DNA of 64,000 nucleotides from NCBI RefSeq assembly GCF_902859935.1, contig NZ_CADIKI010000010.1:228859-292858 (forward strand), given 5' to 3'. Source of the stretch: Paraburkholderia fynbosensis. GTDB taxonomy: Bacteria; Pseudomonadota; Gammaproteobacteria; Burkholderiales; Burkholderiaceae. Shown piece by piece: positions 8,883-18,382 of the stretch. Both the position numbers and the translations under genes were made by a program. The notes under the pieces were generated by a model. That model saw only the letters and a program-made list of their open reading frames with translations. It ran no database searches and was not told the origin of the DNA. Position 1 is the stretch's first letter. Each line of letters begins with the position of its first letter.

Positions 8883-10535
8883 TTACAGTTGCGCGGACAG
8901 CCGCTTGATCTCGCGGTTGAGCACGCGCTCGTTGTCCGAGTAGTCGATCGGCACATCGATCACGTGCACGCCGGGCGTCACGAAACATTCGCGCAGCAAC
9001 GGCGCGAACTCCGCGGCCGATTCGATCCGATGCCCCTTCGCGCCATAGCTCTGCGCATAGGCGACAAAATCCGGATTGGCGAGCGTCATGCCGTAGTCCG
9101 GGAAATTCATGTTCTCCTGCTTCCAGCGGATCATCCCGAACGCGTCGTCGCGCAGGATCAGGGTCACCAGATCGAGCTTCAGACGCACCGCCGTTTCCAG
9201 TTCCTGCGAATTCATCAGGAAGCCGCCGTCACCGCACACGGCCATGACCTTGCGATCCGGATGCACGATCTTGGTGGCGATCGCCGACGGCAAGCCCGCG
9301 CCCATCGACGCGAGCGCGTTGTCGAGCAGCAGCGAATTCGGTTCATGCGCGCGGTAGTAGCGGGCGAACCAGATCTTGTACATGCCGTTGTCGAGACACA
9401 CGATGCCGTCCACCGGCGTGGTCTCGTACACGTCGTTGACGATCCGCACCGGGTACATCGGGAATCGGTCGTCGTGCTGGCCTTTGACCAGGTGCGACTC
9501 GAAGTGCTGCTTGATCTCCTTGAAGCGCGTGAAGTCCCAATGCTCCTGACGCTCCTTGAGGCTTTCCTTCAACTGCCACACCGCGTTGGCGATGTCGCCG
9601 ACTACTTCGATCTGCGGGAAATACACCGTGTCGACTTCCGCGCCGAGAAAGTTGACGTGAATCACCGTCTTCTCGCCCGCTTCGCCGCTGCGCATGAAGA
9701 AAGGCGGCTTCTCGATCACGTCGTGGCCCACGTTGATGATGCAGTCCGCGTGCTCGATCGCGCGGTGCACGAAGTCGCCGTCGGACAGCGTCGCATTGCC
9801 GAGCCACATCGGATGCGATTCGTCGATCACGCCCTTGCCCATCTGCGTGGTGAAGAACGGTATGCCGATCTGGTCGACGAACTCGCGCAGCATCTTCGTG
9901 GTGGTCTTGCGGTTGCCGCCCGCGCCGATCATCAGCAACGGATGCTTCGCGCCGATGATCGCCTCGACCGCGCGCGCCACCGCTTTTTCCTCGGCGACGG
10001 GGCGGCGGCTGAAGCTCTTCGGGATCGGCTTGCCGTCGCCCTCTTCGTGCGCGACGTCTTCGGGCAATTCGAGGTGCGTGGCGCCGGGCCGCTCTTCCTC
10101 GGCCTGCCGGACCGCCTCGCGCACCGCCGCCGGAATGTTGCTGATCGACACGATCTGCCGCGTGTACTTGGTGAGCGGCTCCATCATCCGCACCACGTCG
10201 ACGATCTGGAAATGGCCCTGCTTGCTCGACTTGATCGGCTTTTGGCCGGTGACCATCAGCATCGGCATGCCGCCCAGCTGCGCATACGCCGCGGCGGTCA
10301 CGAAGTTGGTCGCGCCGGGGCCGAGCGTGGCGAGACATACGCCGGTTCGGCCGGTGAGGCGTCCATAAGTGGCGGCCATGAAGCCGGCCGCCTGTTCGTG
10401 GCGAGTGAGGATCAGACGGATTTTCGAGCGGCGCAGCGATTCGAGCAGATCGAGATTTTCTTCACCGGGGATGCCGAACACATACTCGACACCTTCGGCT
10501 TCCAGCGATTTGACGAACAGGTCCGATGCTTTCAT
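8883..10535 (-). CDS. TPP-dependent enzyme, acetolactate synthase large subunit-like
   Basis: Thiamine-diphosphate enzyme of 550 residues. The N-terminal domain has FGIPGEEN and the cofactor-activating glutamate in RHEQAAGFMA. The middle domain contains LLMIGAGGNRK. The C-terminal TPP-binding signature runs from CGDGGFLMNSQELETA to LRDDAFGMI. No regulatory small subunit is adjacent, which favours a catabolic AlsS-type or other 2-oxo-acid-decarboxylating role over branched-chain amino acid synthesis. The downstream aldehyde dehydrogenase supports a decarboxylation-plus-oxidation or carboligation pathway (inference). The start at 10535 matches the conserved MKASDLFVKSLEAEGV; its ribosome binding site is weak. 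Confidence 0.88.
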   Translation of the reverse strand: MKASDLFVKSLEAEGVEYVFGIPGEENLDLLESLRRSKIRLILTRHEQAAGFMAATYGRLTGRTGVCLATLGPGATNFVTAAAYAQLGGMPMLMVTGQKPIKSSKQGHFQIVDVVRMMEPLTKYTRQIVSISNIPAAVREAVRQAEEERPGATHLELPEDVAHEEGDGKPIPKSFSRRPVAEEKAVARAVEAIIGAKHPLLMIGAGGNRKTTTKMLREFVDQIGIPFFTTQMGKGVIDESHPMWLGNATLSDGDFVHRAIEHADCIINVGHDVIEKPPFFMRSGEAGEKTVIHVNFLGAEVDTVYFPQIEVVGDIANAVWQLKESLKERQEHWDFTRFKEIKQHFESHLVKGQHDDRFPMYPVRIVNDVYETTPVDGIVCLDNGMYKIWFARYYRAHEPNSLLLDNALASMGAGLPSAIATKIVHPDRKVMAVCGDGGFLMNSQELETAVRLKLDLVTLILRDDAFGMIRWKQENMNFPDYGMTLANPDFVAYAQSYGAKGHRIESAAEFAPLLRECFVTPGVHVIDVPIDYSDNERVLNREIKRLSAQL

Positions 10536-10634
10536 TGAGGTCTCGCTTGATGATACGGACGCGGGCCGTGAGCCCGACCCTCGGGCTCCGGAAACGGACG
10601 ATCGAAGACGACGACGGCCGCGCAGACAGCGCGC

Positions 10635-10680
10635 GGCATGGCACGACGGCATGGCACGACGGCACGGCGAATGCCATGCC
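10635..10680 (-). repeat. Tandem 13-bp repeat and hairpin upstream of the TPP-enzyme gene
   Basis: GGCATGGCACGAC occurs twice in tandem (10635-10647 and 10648-10660), followed by a partial third copy. TGCCATGCC at 10672-10680 can pair with the GGCATGGCA of either copy, giving two mutually exclusive 9-bp hairpins. It could simply terminate the transcript from the lysozyme-inhibitor gene, or form an alternative-pairing leader for the TPP-enzyme gene. Confidence 0.55.
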
Positions 10681-10801
10681 GGACAGCTTACTACTCGAAC
10701 GGAAATGATGCGCGCAAGCGGGACGTGCGGCGCCGCGGGGATGACGTGAGGCAGGCAAAGGAGAAGCGGCGGCACCGACACGGCGGGCCGCCGCATCATG
10801 C

Positions 10802-11170
10802 CTAGCGGACGATGGTGACGCAGTCGGAGAGAACCGGCGGCGCATTTTCGCCGTTCATCGCGTCATATAGATCGGCGCGCGGACCCTTGGTCCACCACGT
10901 GTAGCTGCCGGCCTGGTATTTCGCGCCAGACGCCGACATCGTATTGACGAACAGCAGCGGTTTGCCGTTCACCGGCACGAGCGCGAAGCTCTGGCCGTTC
11001 GCGGCGCTCCAGTAAGTGACATGCAGAATCTTGCCGGTCGCGCAGGTGTATTTGTGCGTCTGGCGGTTTTTGGTCTGAATCTGCGTGACCTGCAACGGCG
11101 CGGCCCATGCATGGCCGTCGAGCGCGGCGAGACTCGCCGCTGTGATTGCTGCAACCAGCCATGTCTTCAT
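10802..11170 (-). CDS. MliC-family C-type lysozyme inhibitor-like protein
   Basis: Secreted protein of 122 residues. The N-terminal signal peptide is MKTWLVAAITAASLAALDGHAWA, ending at a likely AWA|AP cleavage site. The mature part resembles the MliC/PliC eight-stranded barrel: YTCATGKILHVTYW, then MSASGAKYQAGSYTWWTKG, which matches the SASGAKY...YTWWTKG core of the family, and a final cysteine that can pair with that of YTCA. Such proteins inhibit host or predator C-type lysozyme in the periplasm. There is no lipobox, so it is probably soluble and periplasmic rather than membrane anchored. The start at 11170 is chosen because it gives a clean signal peptide. Confidence 0.8.
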   Translation of the reverse strand: MKTWLVAAITAASLAALDGHAWAAPLQVTQIQTKNRQTHKYTCATGKILHVTYWSAANGQSFALVPVNGKPLLFVNTMSASGAKYQAGSYTWWTKGPRADLYDAMNGENAPPVLSDCVTIVR

Positions 11171-11300
11171 CGGATGCCTCGCTTGTTGCTGGTTTGCTTT
11201 GGCGTTTGATGCGGCGTTTGATGCGGCGTTTGTGGCGACATACCCAACCGGACGGAATGCGAATCGCACGCCGCCGTTGCGTCGCGCGATGACCGGACGC

Positions 11301-11477
11301 TCAAGGATCGATCACCGCCGCGCATGCATCGGTCGGCGCGGCGGCGACGTGCCCGACCAGCGGCACGATCTTCAGACCGGCCGACGCGACCCGGCACGGC
11401 GCGGCCGCGAGGCCGCAGCCCGCGAGCCCGGCACATAGCGCGAGCGCCACACCGAGTGCCCCGAGACGGCCGGTCAT
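11301..11477 (-). CDS. Small lipoprotein (DUF6726-like)
   Basis: Predicted 58-residue lipoprotein. The start at 11477 gives a signal peptide with lipobox LAGC; a start at 11513 would add 12 residues. The mature part, GLAAAPCRVASAGLKIVPLVGH followed by VAAAPTDACAAVID, looks like a short Burkholderiales mini-lipoprotein family (DUF6726, from memory). The ending is a plain DP. It lies between the lysozyme inhibitor and purT on the same strand. The function is unknown. Confidence 0.65.
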   Translation of the reverse strand: MTGRLGALGVALALCAGLAGCGLAAAPCRVASAGLKIVPLVGHVAAAPTDACAAVIDP

Positions 11478-11678
11478 GCCGCACTGCGTAATCTTGCGCG
11501 AGTCAGGCGCCATACATACCTCGATCCCGATGAGCTCGACGATCTCGACGAGCTTCCATCATTCTGTTTATAGCGCCCGGCAAGCGCGGCCGGCGCGTAA
11601 ATGGTGCCTGCCGGTTGTCGTGCATGCAGTTCGCACCTCGACACGCGTGAGCGCAGCTTCGCGCACGGCACCCCGGGC

Positions 11679-12893
11679 TTATTTCGCCGACACCGGCCGC
11701 ACCGCCGCCGCGGCCTGCTTCGCGCGCGAGCGTGCCTGGTCGAGGTTCTCGCCGGTGGCGAGCGCGACGCCCATGCGGCGCTTGGCGAAACTCTCCGGCT
11801 TGCCGAACAGGCGCAGGTCCGCATTGGGCACCGCCAAGGCCGCCGCGACGCCTTCGAAAGCAATACCGGTTTCGTCCAGCCCGCCATAAATCACCGCCGA
11901 TGCCCCCGGCGCCCGCAGCGACGTATCCACCGGCAAGCCGAGGATCGCGCGCGCATGCAGTTCGAACTCGGAGAAGCGTTGCGAGCACAGCGTGACGAGC
12001 CCCGTGTCGTGCGGACGCGGACTCACCTCCGAGAACCATACGTCATCGCCGCGCACGAAAAGTTCCACGCCGAAGAGGCCGCGGCCGCCGAGCGCGGCCG
12101 TCACCTTGTGCGCCACTTCGCGCGAACGTTCGAGCGCGAGCGGACTCATCGGCTGCGGCTGCCAGGATTCGACGTAGTCGCCCGCGACCTGCACGTGGCC
12201 GATCGGATCGCAGAAATACGTGCTGACTGCGCCGCTCGCCGGATCGATCGCGCGCACGGTCAACTGCGTGATCTCGTATTCGAAGTCGATAAAACCTTCG
12301 ACGATCACGCGGCCGTGATTCACGCGGCCACCGGCCATGGCGTATTGCCACGCGGGTTCAACGTCGGCCTCGCCCCTGAGCACCGACTGCCCCTTGCCCG
12401 ACGACGACATCACCGGTTTCACGACGCACGGATAGCCGACCTTGGCGATGCCGGCGCGCAGTTCGTCGAGCGAGTCGGCGAACGCGTATGGCGAGGTCGG
12501 CAAGCCGAGCTCTTCCGCGGCAAGACGGCGAATGCCTTCGCGGTTCATCGTGAGTTGTGTGGCGCGCGCGGTCGGGATCACCTCGGCGAGACCGTCGGTT
12601 TCGATCGCGGCGAGCGCGTCGGTGGCGATCGCCTCGATCTCGGGAACGATCAGATGCGGGCGCTCCTGCTCGACCAGCGCGCGCAGCGCGGCGCGGTCGG
12701 TCATGTCGATCACGTGCGAGCGATGCGCGACCTGGTGGCCCGGCGCATTCGGGTAACGGTCGACGGCGATCACTTCGACACCCAACCGTTGCAGCGCGAT
12801 GATCACCTCCTTGCCGAGTTCGCCGGCGCCGAGCAGCATGACGCGCGTGGCGGAGTCAGAAAGGGGCGTGCCGATCCGTTGGCCGATCTGCAT
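11679..12893 (-). CDS. purT: Formate-dependent phosphoribosylglycinamide formyltransferase (GAR transformylase 2)
   Basis: ATP-grasp enzyme of 404 residues that makes formyl-GAR from GAR, formate and ATP in purine synthesis, an alternative to folate-dependent PurN. The N-terminal preATP-grasp domain shows VMLLGAGELGKEV, where GAGELGKE is diagnostic of PurT. The ATP-grasp core shows PCVVKPVMSSSGKGQS, and metal-binding residues sit in GVELFV and EVSPRPHDTG. The length is normal. It is a single-gene unit on the reverse strand, divergent from the META-domain lipoprotein. The intervening region includes short direct repeats (ATGAGGGGTGC twice near 13020-13041). Confidence 0.96.
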   Translation of the reverse strand: MQIGQRIGTPLSDSATRVMLLGAGELGKEVIIALQRLGVEVIAVDRYPNAPGHQVAHRSHVIDMTDRAALRALVEQERPHLIVPEIEAIATDALAAIETDGLAEVIPTARATQLTMNREGIRRLAAEELGLPTSPYAFADSLDELRAGIAKVGYPCVVKPVMSSSGKGQSVLRGEADVEPAWQYAMAGGRVNHGRVIVEGFIDFEYEITQLTVRAIDPASGAVSTYFCDPIGHVQVAGDYVESWQPQPMSPLALERSREVAHKVTAALGGRGLFGVELFVRGDDVWFSEVSPRPHDTGLVTLCSQRFSEFELHARAILGLPVDTSLRAPGASAVIYGGLDETGIAFEGVAAALAVPNADLRLFGKPESFAKRRMGVALATGENLDQARSRAKQAAAAVRPVSAK

Positions 12894-13185
12894 GGGGTCT
12901 CCAGAAAAAGTCGGGATGAGGGTGGGATTGGATAGAACACGATGTTAACATGCGGGCCCCTCGCCGCGGCTTGCTCGCGGCGGCCGCATTGTCCTGTCAT
13001 TGTTCGTGCGCGAAAGGTGCATGAGGGGTGCATGAGGGGTGCACGAAGCGCGCACGAAGGACGCGACGGTGCCGCGCCCGTGCGCCGCCGCCATCTCACT
13101 AAAATTTCGCACGCCGTTGCGCTCGCGTGCGGCCAGCTTAGTGCGTTACCCTTACGCCTTCGCCAGTTTGAAGAGGAACGACGCC

Positions 13186-13725
13186 ATGCTCCAAAGCTCC
13201 TCCGCGCGACGTGTTGCGCGCTTCACCCCGTCCGTGCGCGCGGCCATCGCCGCGCTGAGCGTCGCCGCGCTACTGGGCGCCTGCGCGATCCCGAAACATC
13301 CCGACTCGGCCGCCGCGGCGCCCGATCCCTACAATCCCGCCGCCGTGCAACTGCTCGACGACACGAGCTGGGTGCTGAGCGCCTGGAAGCAGGCCGACGG
13401 CACGGCGCGCGCGGTTCCGTCGGCCGACCAGGGCGGACCGATCACGCTCACGCTCTCCACCTCGAAGGGCCAGCGTTACGCGAGCGGTTTTTCCGGCTGC
13501 AATCGCTTCATGGGCACATACGCGCTGAAGGACGGCAAGCTCAGCTTCGGTCCGCTGGCCGGCACGCGCATGGCGTGCATGTCGCCGGGCGGCAACATCG
13601 AAGGTGCGTTTCTCGACGCGCTGACACGCATCGAGCGCACCGGCGTGCAGATGCGCGAGCCGCAGCAGATGCAGGTGACGCTCGATAACGGCGACACGCT
13701 GACCTTCGATCGCAGCACCAAATGA
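13186..13725 (+). CDS. META-domain lipoprotein (HslJ-like)
   Basis: Predicted 179-residue lipoprotein. The signal peptide ends in the lipobox LLGAC at about residue 27. The mature part begins with a short Ala/Pro linker and then the META/HslJ fold: LLDDTSWVLSAWK near residue 50, FSGCNRFMGTYAL with the conserved GCNR core, and TRMACMSPG with the following AFLDAL. The family is implicated in heat-shock-induced novobiocin resistance and other envelope functions, but its biochemical role is poorly defined. The start at 13186 is supported by AAGAGG 9-14 nt upstream and a complete signal peptide; a longer in-frame reading lacks both. Confidence 0.85.
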   Translation: MLQSSSARRVARFTPSVRAAIAALSVAALLGACAIPKHPDSAAAAPDPYNPAAVQLLDDTSWVLSAWKQADGTARAVPSADQGGPITLTLSTSKGQRYASGFSGCNRFMGTYALKDGKLSFGPLAGTRMACMSPGGNIEGAFLDALTRIERTGVQMREPQQMQVTLDNGDTLTFDRSTK

Positions 13726-14014
13726 AAGGTGCGCCAGAGCGTGCCCGAGCCGGCAGCCGGCTCGCGTGCCCGCGACGTGAAGCAGTGGTACGCGCATGGG
13801 CGACTCGACGCACCATCGAACGCATGCACCCGCTTCCGGGCCGCCTCGCGCGGGGTGCGCCCGGTGTTGCGCCAGCCGTTCATTTTCGCCGATGGCAGGC
13901 CGCGCCGGTCTGCCCTCCCTTGGGACGCAAGCATACTTGCGTCGGCCTTCGAAGCCTCGTGCTTCGCCGGTTTAAACTCGACGGATTGCGTTTTTGCGCG
14001 TCCGTCATTCGTTG

Positions 14015-17000
14015 ATGTCTAGCATGCACACGGTAGTTTTCGGCTGGTTCGGCGGGTCGGCCGTCTGGTTCATTCCTCTTTTGTGGCGCCTCGTGAAGTC
14101 GGTGCTGCCGGGCGGCGCAGGCTTGCGCGGCCCCGGCACGATCCGCCTGTGGCTCGGCTTCGTCTGCGTGATGGTGGCGAGTTGCACGCTCGAGGCGTCG
14201 CTGCTCGACGTGGCAGGTCTCAATGGTTTGGGTCATGCGCTCGCTGCGGGCTTTGGTCATCTGCTCGGGCATATCGGCACTCCGCTCGCGGCGCTTGCCC
14301 TGCTTCTCATCAGCCTGCCCTGGCTGATCGACTTCCGCTGGCGTGATTTCGCCGCGTGGGCGGACGGCGCGTTCGGTCTCGGCCTGTCGCGCGGACTGGC
14401 CAGGCGCGATGAGGAGGCGCGCCGTCATCGCAGCGTCGATGAGGGGTTGTCTTCGCACGTTTCGCCGGCCACCAATACGATGGCGCCGAAAAGCAATGGG
14501 CGCTACACGCGTCCGACCGTGTGGCGGCCGCCGGCGAGCGGACGCGGCGCGGCGTCCGGCAAGGATGCGGCGGCGCGCGGTGCCGGGTCGAGCTGGCGCG
14601 CGGGTAGCGTGACGCCGCGCAGCCAGGCAACGCAGATCGAGCCGGTGCTGCGCACGGGCGCGGCGACGACGCCGCCGCGGCAGGCGTCGATGCAGAAGTC
14701 GGCGCTGAATGCGGGTAAGGCGCCATTCATGCCGGCTGAGCCGGTCGCGCCTGCAGGGTGGTTGCGGGAGACCGCGTCGCCGCGTGCGGGGGTGTCGGTG
14801 GGGGCTGGGGCAACTGGCATTTCAGGCGCCTCTGCGGTGCCTCGCGATGGCGCGTTGCAGGTCGGCCGACGCTCGGCTGGCGAACAACGGTCGGTGGGAT
14901 CGCTTGATGCGGGCGCGGATTTGGCGATGGCGGCGGGTGTGGCGGGTGTGGCCGGTCTTGCCGCGTCGGGCGCGGCAGGCGCGTCGGCGAGGGCCGCGCA
15001 CGGCGTGGCGGCAGGCACGGCTGCAAGCACTGCGGCCGGTTCGATGATGAATACCGCGGCCGGCGCGAGCCATTCGGCGGCAATGCAGCGTGCAGCGGCT
15101 CCGCCCGACCGCGCTGCAGCGATCCGTCAACCGTTCCCGGCTGCCCCGCTTGCGAACGCGGTCACGCCACCATCGGCTACGCCTCGGACGGCACCGAGTT
15201 ACACGCGGCCCATGGCGGCGGCGCAGAAAGTTTCGCCGCCCGCCAGCGTCCAGGAAACGCTGCGCAGCATCGCGGAAAATGCCGCGCGCTGGACCGATCT
15301 GGCCGGCGTCAGCCTCGCGCGCAGCAGCGGCGCGGAAGGCGCGAAGATGACGGCTGCGGCGCACGCCGCGCCGTCGGTCGAGGTTGACTGGCCTCGCGAG
15401 GATGCACGCCATGTCGCAGCGGCTGGGACGGCTTCGTCGACGCGTGCGGACGAGCCTTTGCGGGAGATTGCCGAGCCTGCGGTTGAGCAGCCTGTCGCGC
15501 AGTCGTTTGAGCAAACCCCCGTTGAAGCGGCGCCCGTCGAATCACCGGGGATGGAAGCCGCAGTCGATGCGCCAGTCGAGACGAATGCAGAGCCCGTCGT
15601 GCATTGGCCCATCGAGCCGCCGATCATTCACGCGCCGCTGACGGCTGCGCCCGCGCCTGTTGTGTCTGCGCATGTGGTGTCTGCGCCTGCTCTGCCCTCG
15701 TCTGCCGGGCATGCACCGGCGGTGTCTGAGCCTGCTTTGGTGGCACCTGCTGCGCCCGCTCCAGTTTTGTCCACGTCTGCTGTGGCGGCACCTGCTGCGT
15801 TGATGCCTGTCAGGTCGGCAGTCGCGGCGCCTGTCGCTGGTGGGTCTGCTGGGTCTGCTGGGTCTGCTGGGTCTGCTGGGTCTGCTACGTCTGCGCCCGC
15901 TGTGTCCGAGCCCGCTGTACCGACGTCGCCCCCCGCTGCGTTCGCACCTGCCACCCCCGCACCGCCTGCGCATGCATCCGTCACGGTCGCTCCGCAACAC
16001 GCGACGCCGGCAGCGACGCCCACCCCATTCCAGATCTTCGCAGCGCAGTTGGAAACGAGCGACGAACAGCCAGCACCGAACGATTCGCCTTTCGAAGACG
16101 ACCCGGCGCAATCGACCATCCACATCGACAGCCACGCGCACCCGATTGTCGAGGTCACGCAACCGGTTAGCGAACGAGTAGAGTCCGCGCACACCACCGC
16201 GCCTGGCGTCACAGCGTCCACGAATGAAACTGTCGCGGCGCACGTGGAAGAAGCCGCTCCGGTCGTCGGGTCTGCCGCCGTTCCTGGAACGACGCTGCAC
16301 CCGCCCGTACCGGCCGCAGAAGTCTTTGTCGATAGGACACTCGCGCCTTGGGAAACCAAAGTCGACGCCATCGCGACACAGCACGACGCGACGGCATCGG
16401 TCGCGCCGCCGGCGAGCCACACGAGCGTTCCAGCCGAAACCGCACCGACACCCCACGACATCCCGTCGATGCACGTCGCAAGCGCGAACTCGATCGAAGC
16501 AGCAACACTGGGCCAATCAGAAACGGCGGACCTCCCCGACACGCTAAACGTAGCGCGAGCGGGAAGCAGTTTCGCACCTGCAACGCCGGCAACCACCGCA
16601 GCGAACACCACCGCGTCAGCCGCGCCAGACAGCATCGAGCAGCAGGCCTCGAACGTGGTTCGCTTCCCAGGTTTCGCTGCTCAGGCCGCATCGTTGGCGC
16701 CAGCCACCGGTATTGACGAAGCGGCCAGCGCGGAAGAGTCCGCTATCGCCGCCCGCACGATCGAACCGCCCGTCGCGTCAGTACCGTTCACACCATCGGC
16801 AACCCCGACAACTCCGCCTGCGGAACCCGCCATGCAGCGTCCCGCGCTGCGCGGCCACGTCCCGGCCAACGGCTTCGAATTCCACGCGCCCGCTGCGTCG
16901 ATGGTCGAGCTGCCCACGCTCGATCTGCTCGAGCGCGCCGACACCGACGTCGAACCGGTCTCCGAGGAAAAGCTCATCGAAACCGGCCTGCTGATCGAGC

Positions 17001-18382
17001 AGCGTCTGCAGGAATTCAAAGTGCCCGTCACCGTGGTCGGCGCGTCGGCGGGTCCGGTCATCACGCGCTTCGAAGTCGAGCCCGCGCTCGGCGTGCGCGG
17101 CAGTCAGATCGTCGGCCTGATGAAGGACCTGTCACGCGGTCTCGGCCTCACCTCCATCCGCGTGGTCGAAACGATTCCCGGCAAGACCTGCATGGGCCTC
17201 GAATTGCCGAACGCGAAACGCCAGACGATCCGTCTGTCCGAAATCCTCGAAGCAAGCGTCTACCAGAACTCGCATTCGCAACTCACGCTCGCGATGGGCA
17301 AGGACATCACCGGCCATCCGGTCGTCGCCGATCTCGCGAAGGCGCCGCACATGCTGGTCGCGGGCACGACCGGTTCGGGCAAGTCGGTCGCGATCAACGC
17401 GATGATCTGCTCGCTGCTCTACAAGGCGACGCCCGAGGAAGTGCGCCTCATCATGATCGATCCGAAGATGCTGGAGCTGTCGGTGTACGAAGGCATCCCG
17501 CACCTGCTCGCGCCGGTCGTCACCGACATGAAGCTCGCGGCCAACGCGCTGAACTGGTGCGTCGGCGAAATGGAGAAGCGCTACCGGCTGATGTCCGCGG
17601 TCGGCGTGCGCAATCTAGCGGGCTTCAACCAGAAAATCCGCGACACCGAAGCGAAGGGCAAGAAGCTCGGCAACCCGTTCTCGCTGACGCCCGAAGCGCC
17701 CGAGCCGCTCGCGCCGCTGCCGCTGATCGTGGTCGTGATCGACGAGTTGGCCGACCTGATGATGGTCGCGGGCAAGAAGATCGAAGAGCTGATCGCGCGG
17801 CTCGCGCAGAAGGCGCGCGCGGCCGGCATTCACCTGATTCTGGCGACGCAGCGGCCCTCGGTCGACGTGATCACCGGGCTCATCAAGGCGAACATTCCGA
17901 CGCGCGTCGCGTTCCAGGTGTCGTCGAAGATCGACTCGCGCACGATTCTCGATCAGATGGGCGCCGAGTCGCTGCTCGGCCAGGGCGACATGCTGTTCCT
18001 GCCGCCGGGTACGGGCTACCCACAACGCGTGCACGGCGCATTCGTCGCCGACGAGGAAGTGCATCGGATCGTCGAGTATCTGAAGCAGTTCGGCGAGCCG
18101 CAATACGAGGAAGGCATTCTCGACGGCCCCGCCACCGACGGCGGCGCCGCGCAGGACCTGTTTGGCGAGTCGCCGGATGCGGAAGCCGATCCGCTCTACG
18201 ACGAAGCGGTCGCGTTCGTGGTGCGTACGCGGCGGGCGTCGATCTCGTCGGTGCAGCGGCAGTTGCGCATCGGCTATAACCGCGCGGCACGCCTGGTCGA
18301 ACAGATGGAAACGGCCGGCCTCGTGTCGGCGATGAGCATCAACGGCAGCCGCGAAGTGCTCGCGCCAGGGCCGGCGGAATAG
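14015..18382 (+). CDS. ftsK: DNA translocase FtsK (long form, short N-terminal membrane domain)
   Basis: Septum-associated DNA pump of about 1455 residues that moves chromosome dimers and terminus DNA during division. Residues 1-125 hold only three hydrophobic segments (about 5-26, 48-68 and 93-112); usual FtsK has four. A low-complexity Ala/Pro/Val/Thr linker of about 800 residues follows. The motor (about 960-1370) shows GPVITRFEVEP, Walker A AGTTGSGKS near residue 1116, LIMIDPKMLELS, and Walker B LIVVVIDELADLMMV. The C-terminal winged-helix gamma domain (ARRASISSVQRQLRIGYNRA-like) reads KOPS sites. Start candidates are TTG 13994, ATG 14015 and ATG 14024; none has a strong ribosome binding site. 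Its neighbours are not cell-division genes. Confidence 0.93.
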   Translation: MSSMHTVVFGWFGGSAVWFIPLLWRLVKSVLPGGAGLRGPGTIRLWLGFVCVMVASCTLEASLLDVAGLNGLGHALAAGFGHLLGHIGTPLAALALLLISLPWLIDFRWRDFAAWADGAFGLGLSRGLARRDEEARRHRSVDEGLSSHVSPATNTMAPKSNGRYTRPTVWRPPASGRGAASGKDAAARGAGSSWRAGSVTPRSQATQIEPVLRTGAATTPPRQASMQKSALNAGKAPFMPAEPVAPAGWLRETASPRAGVSVGAGATGISGASAVPRDGALQVGRRSAGEQRSVGSLDAGADLAMAAGVAGVAGLAASGAAGASARAAHGVAAGTAASTAAGSMMNTAAGASHSAAMQRAAAPPDRAAAIRQPFPAAPLANAVTPPSATPRTAPSYTRPMAAAQKVSPPASVQETLRSIAENAARWTDLAGVSLARSSGAEGAKMTAAAHAAPSVEVDWPREDARHVAAAGTASSTRADEPLREIAEPAVEQPVAQSFEQTPVEAAPVESPGMEAAVDAPVETNAEPVVHWPIEPPIIHAPLTAAPAPVVSAHVVSAPALPSSAGHAPAVSEPALVAPAAPAPVLSTSAVAAPAALMPVRSAVAAPVAGGSAGSAGSAGSAGSATSAPAVSEPAVPTSPPAAFAPATPAPPAHASVTVAPQHATPAATPTPFQIFAAQLETSDEQPAPNDSPFEDDPAQSTIHIDSHAHPIVEVTQPVSERVESAHTTAPGVTASTNETVAAHVEEAAPVVGSAAVPGTTLHPPVPAAEVFVDRTLAPWETKVDAIATQHDATASVAPPASHTSVPAETAPTPHDIPSMHVASANSIEAATLGQSETADLPDTLNVARAGSSFAPATPATTAANTTASAAPDSIEQQASNVVRFPGFAAQAASLAPATGIDEAASAEESAIAARTIEPPVASVPFTPSATPTTPPAEPAMQRPALRGHVPANGFEFHAPAASMVELPTLDLLERADTDVEPVSEEKLIETGLLIEQRLQEFKVPVTVVGASAGPVITRFEVEPALGVRGSQIVGLMKDLSRGLGLTSIRVVETIPGKTCMGLELPNAKRQTIRLSEILEASVYQNSHSQLTLAMGKDITGHPVVADLAKAPHMLVAGTTGSGKSVAINAMICSLLYKATPEEVRLIMIDPKMLELSVYEGIPHLLAPVVTDMKLAANALNWCVGEMEKRYRLMSAVGVRNLAGFNQKIRDTEAKGKKLGNPFSLTPEAPEPLAPLPLIVVVIDELADLMMVAGKKIEELIARLAQKARAAGIHLILATQRPSVDVITGLIKANIPTRVAFQVSSKIDSRTILDQMGAESLLGQGDMLFLPPGTGYPQRVHGAFVADEEVHRIVEYLKQFGEPQYEEGILDGPATDGGAAQDLFGESPDAEADPLYDEAVAFVVRTRRASISSVQRQLRIGYNRAARLVEQMETAGLVSAMSINGSREVLAPGPAE
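15842..15886 (+). repeat. Five perfect 9-bp tandem repeats inside ftsK
   Basis: GGGTCTGCT is repeated five times head to tail, encoding (Gly-Ser-Ala)5 in the FtsK linker. The unit is a multiple of three, so copy-number change by slippage would alter linker length without breaking the frame. Confidence 0.9.

Noticed and set aside
13016..13050. Short direct repeats ATGAGGGGTGC near the META lipoprotein
   Set aside because: Only two copies, no known site type and no consistent position relative to a promoter.
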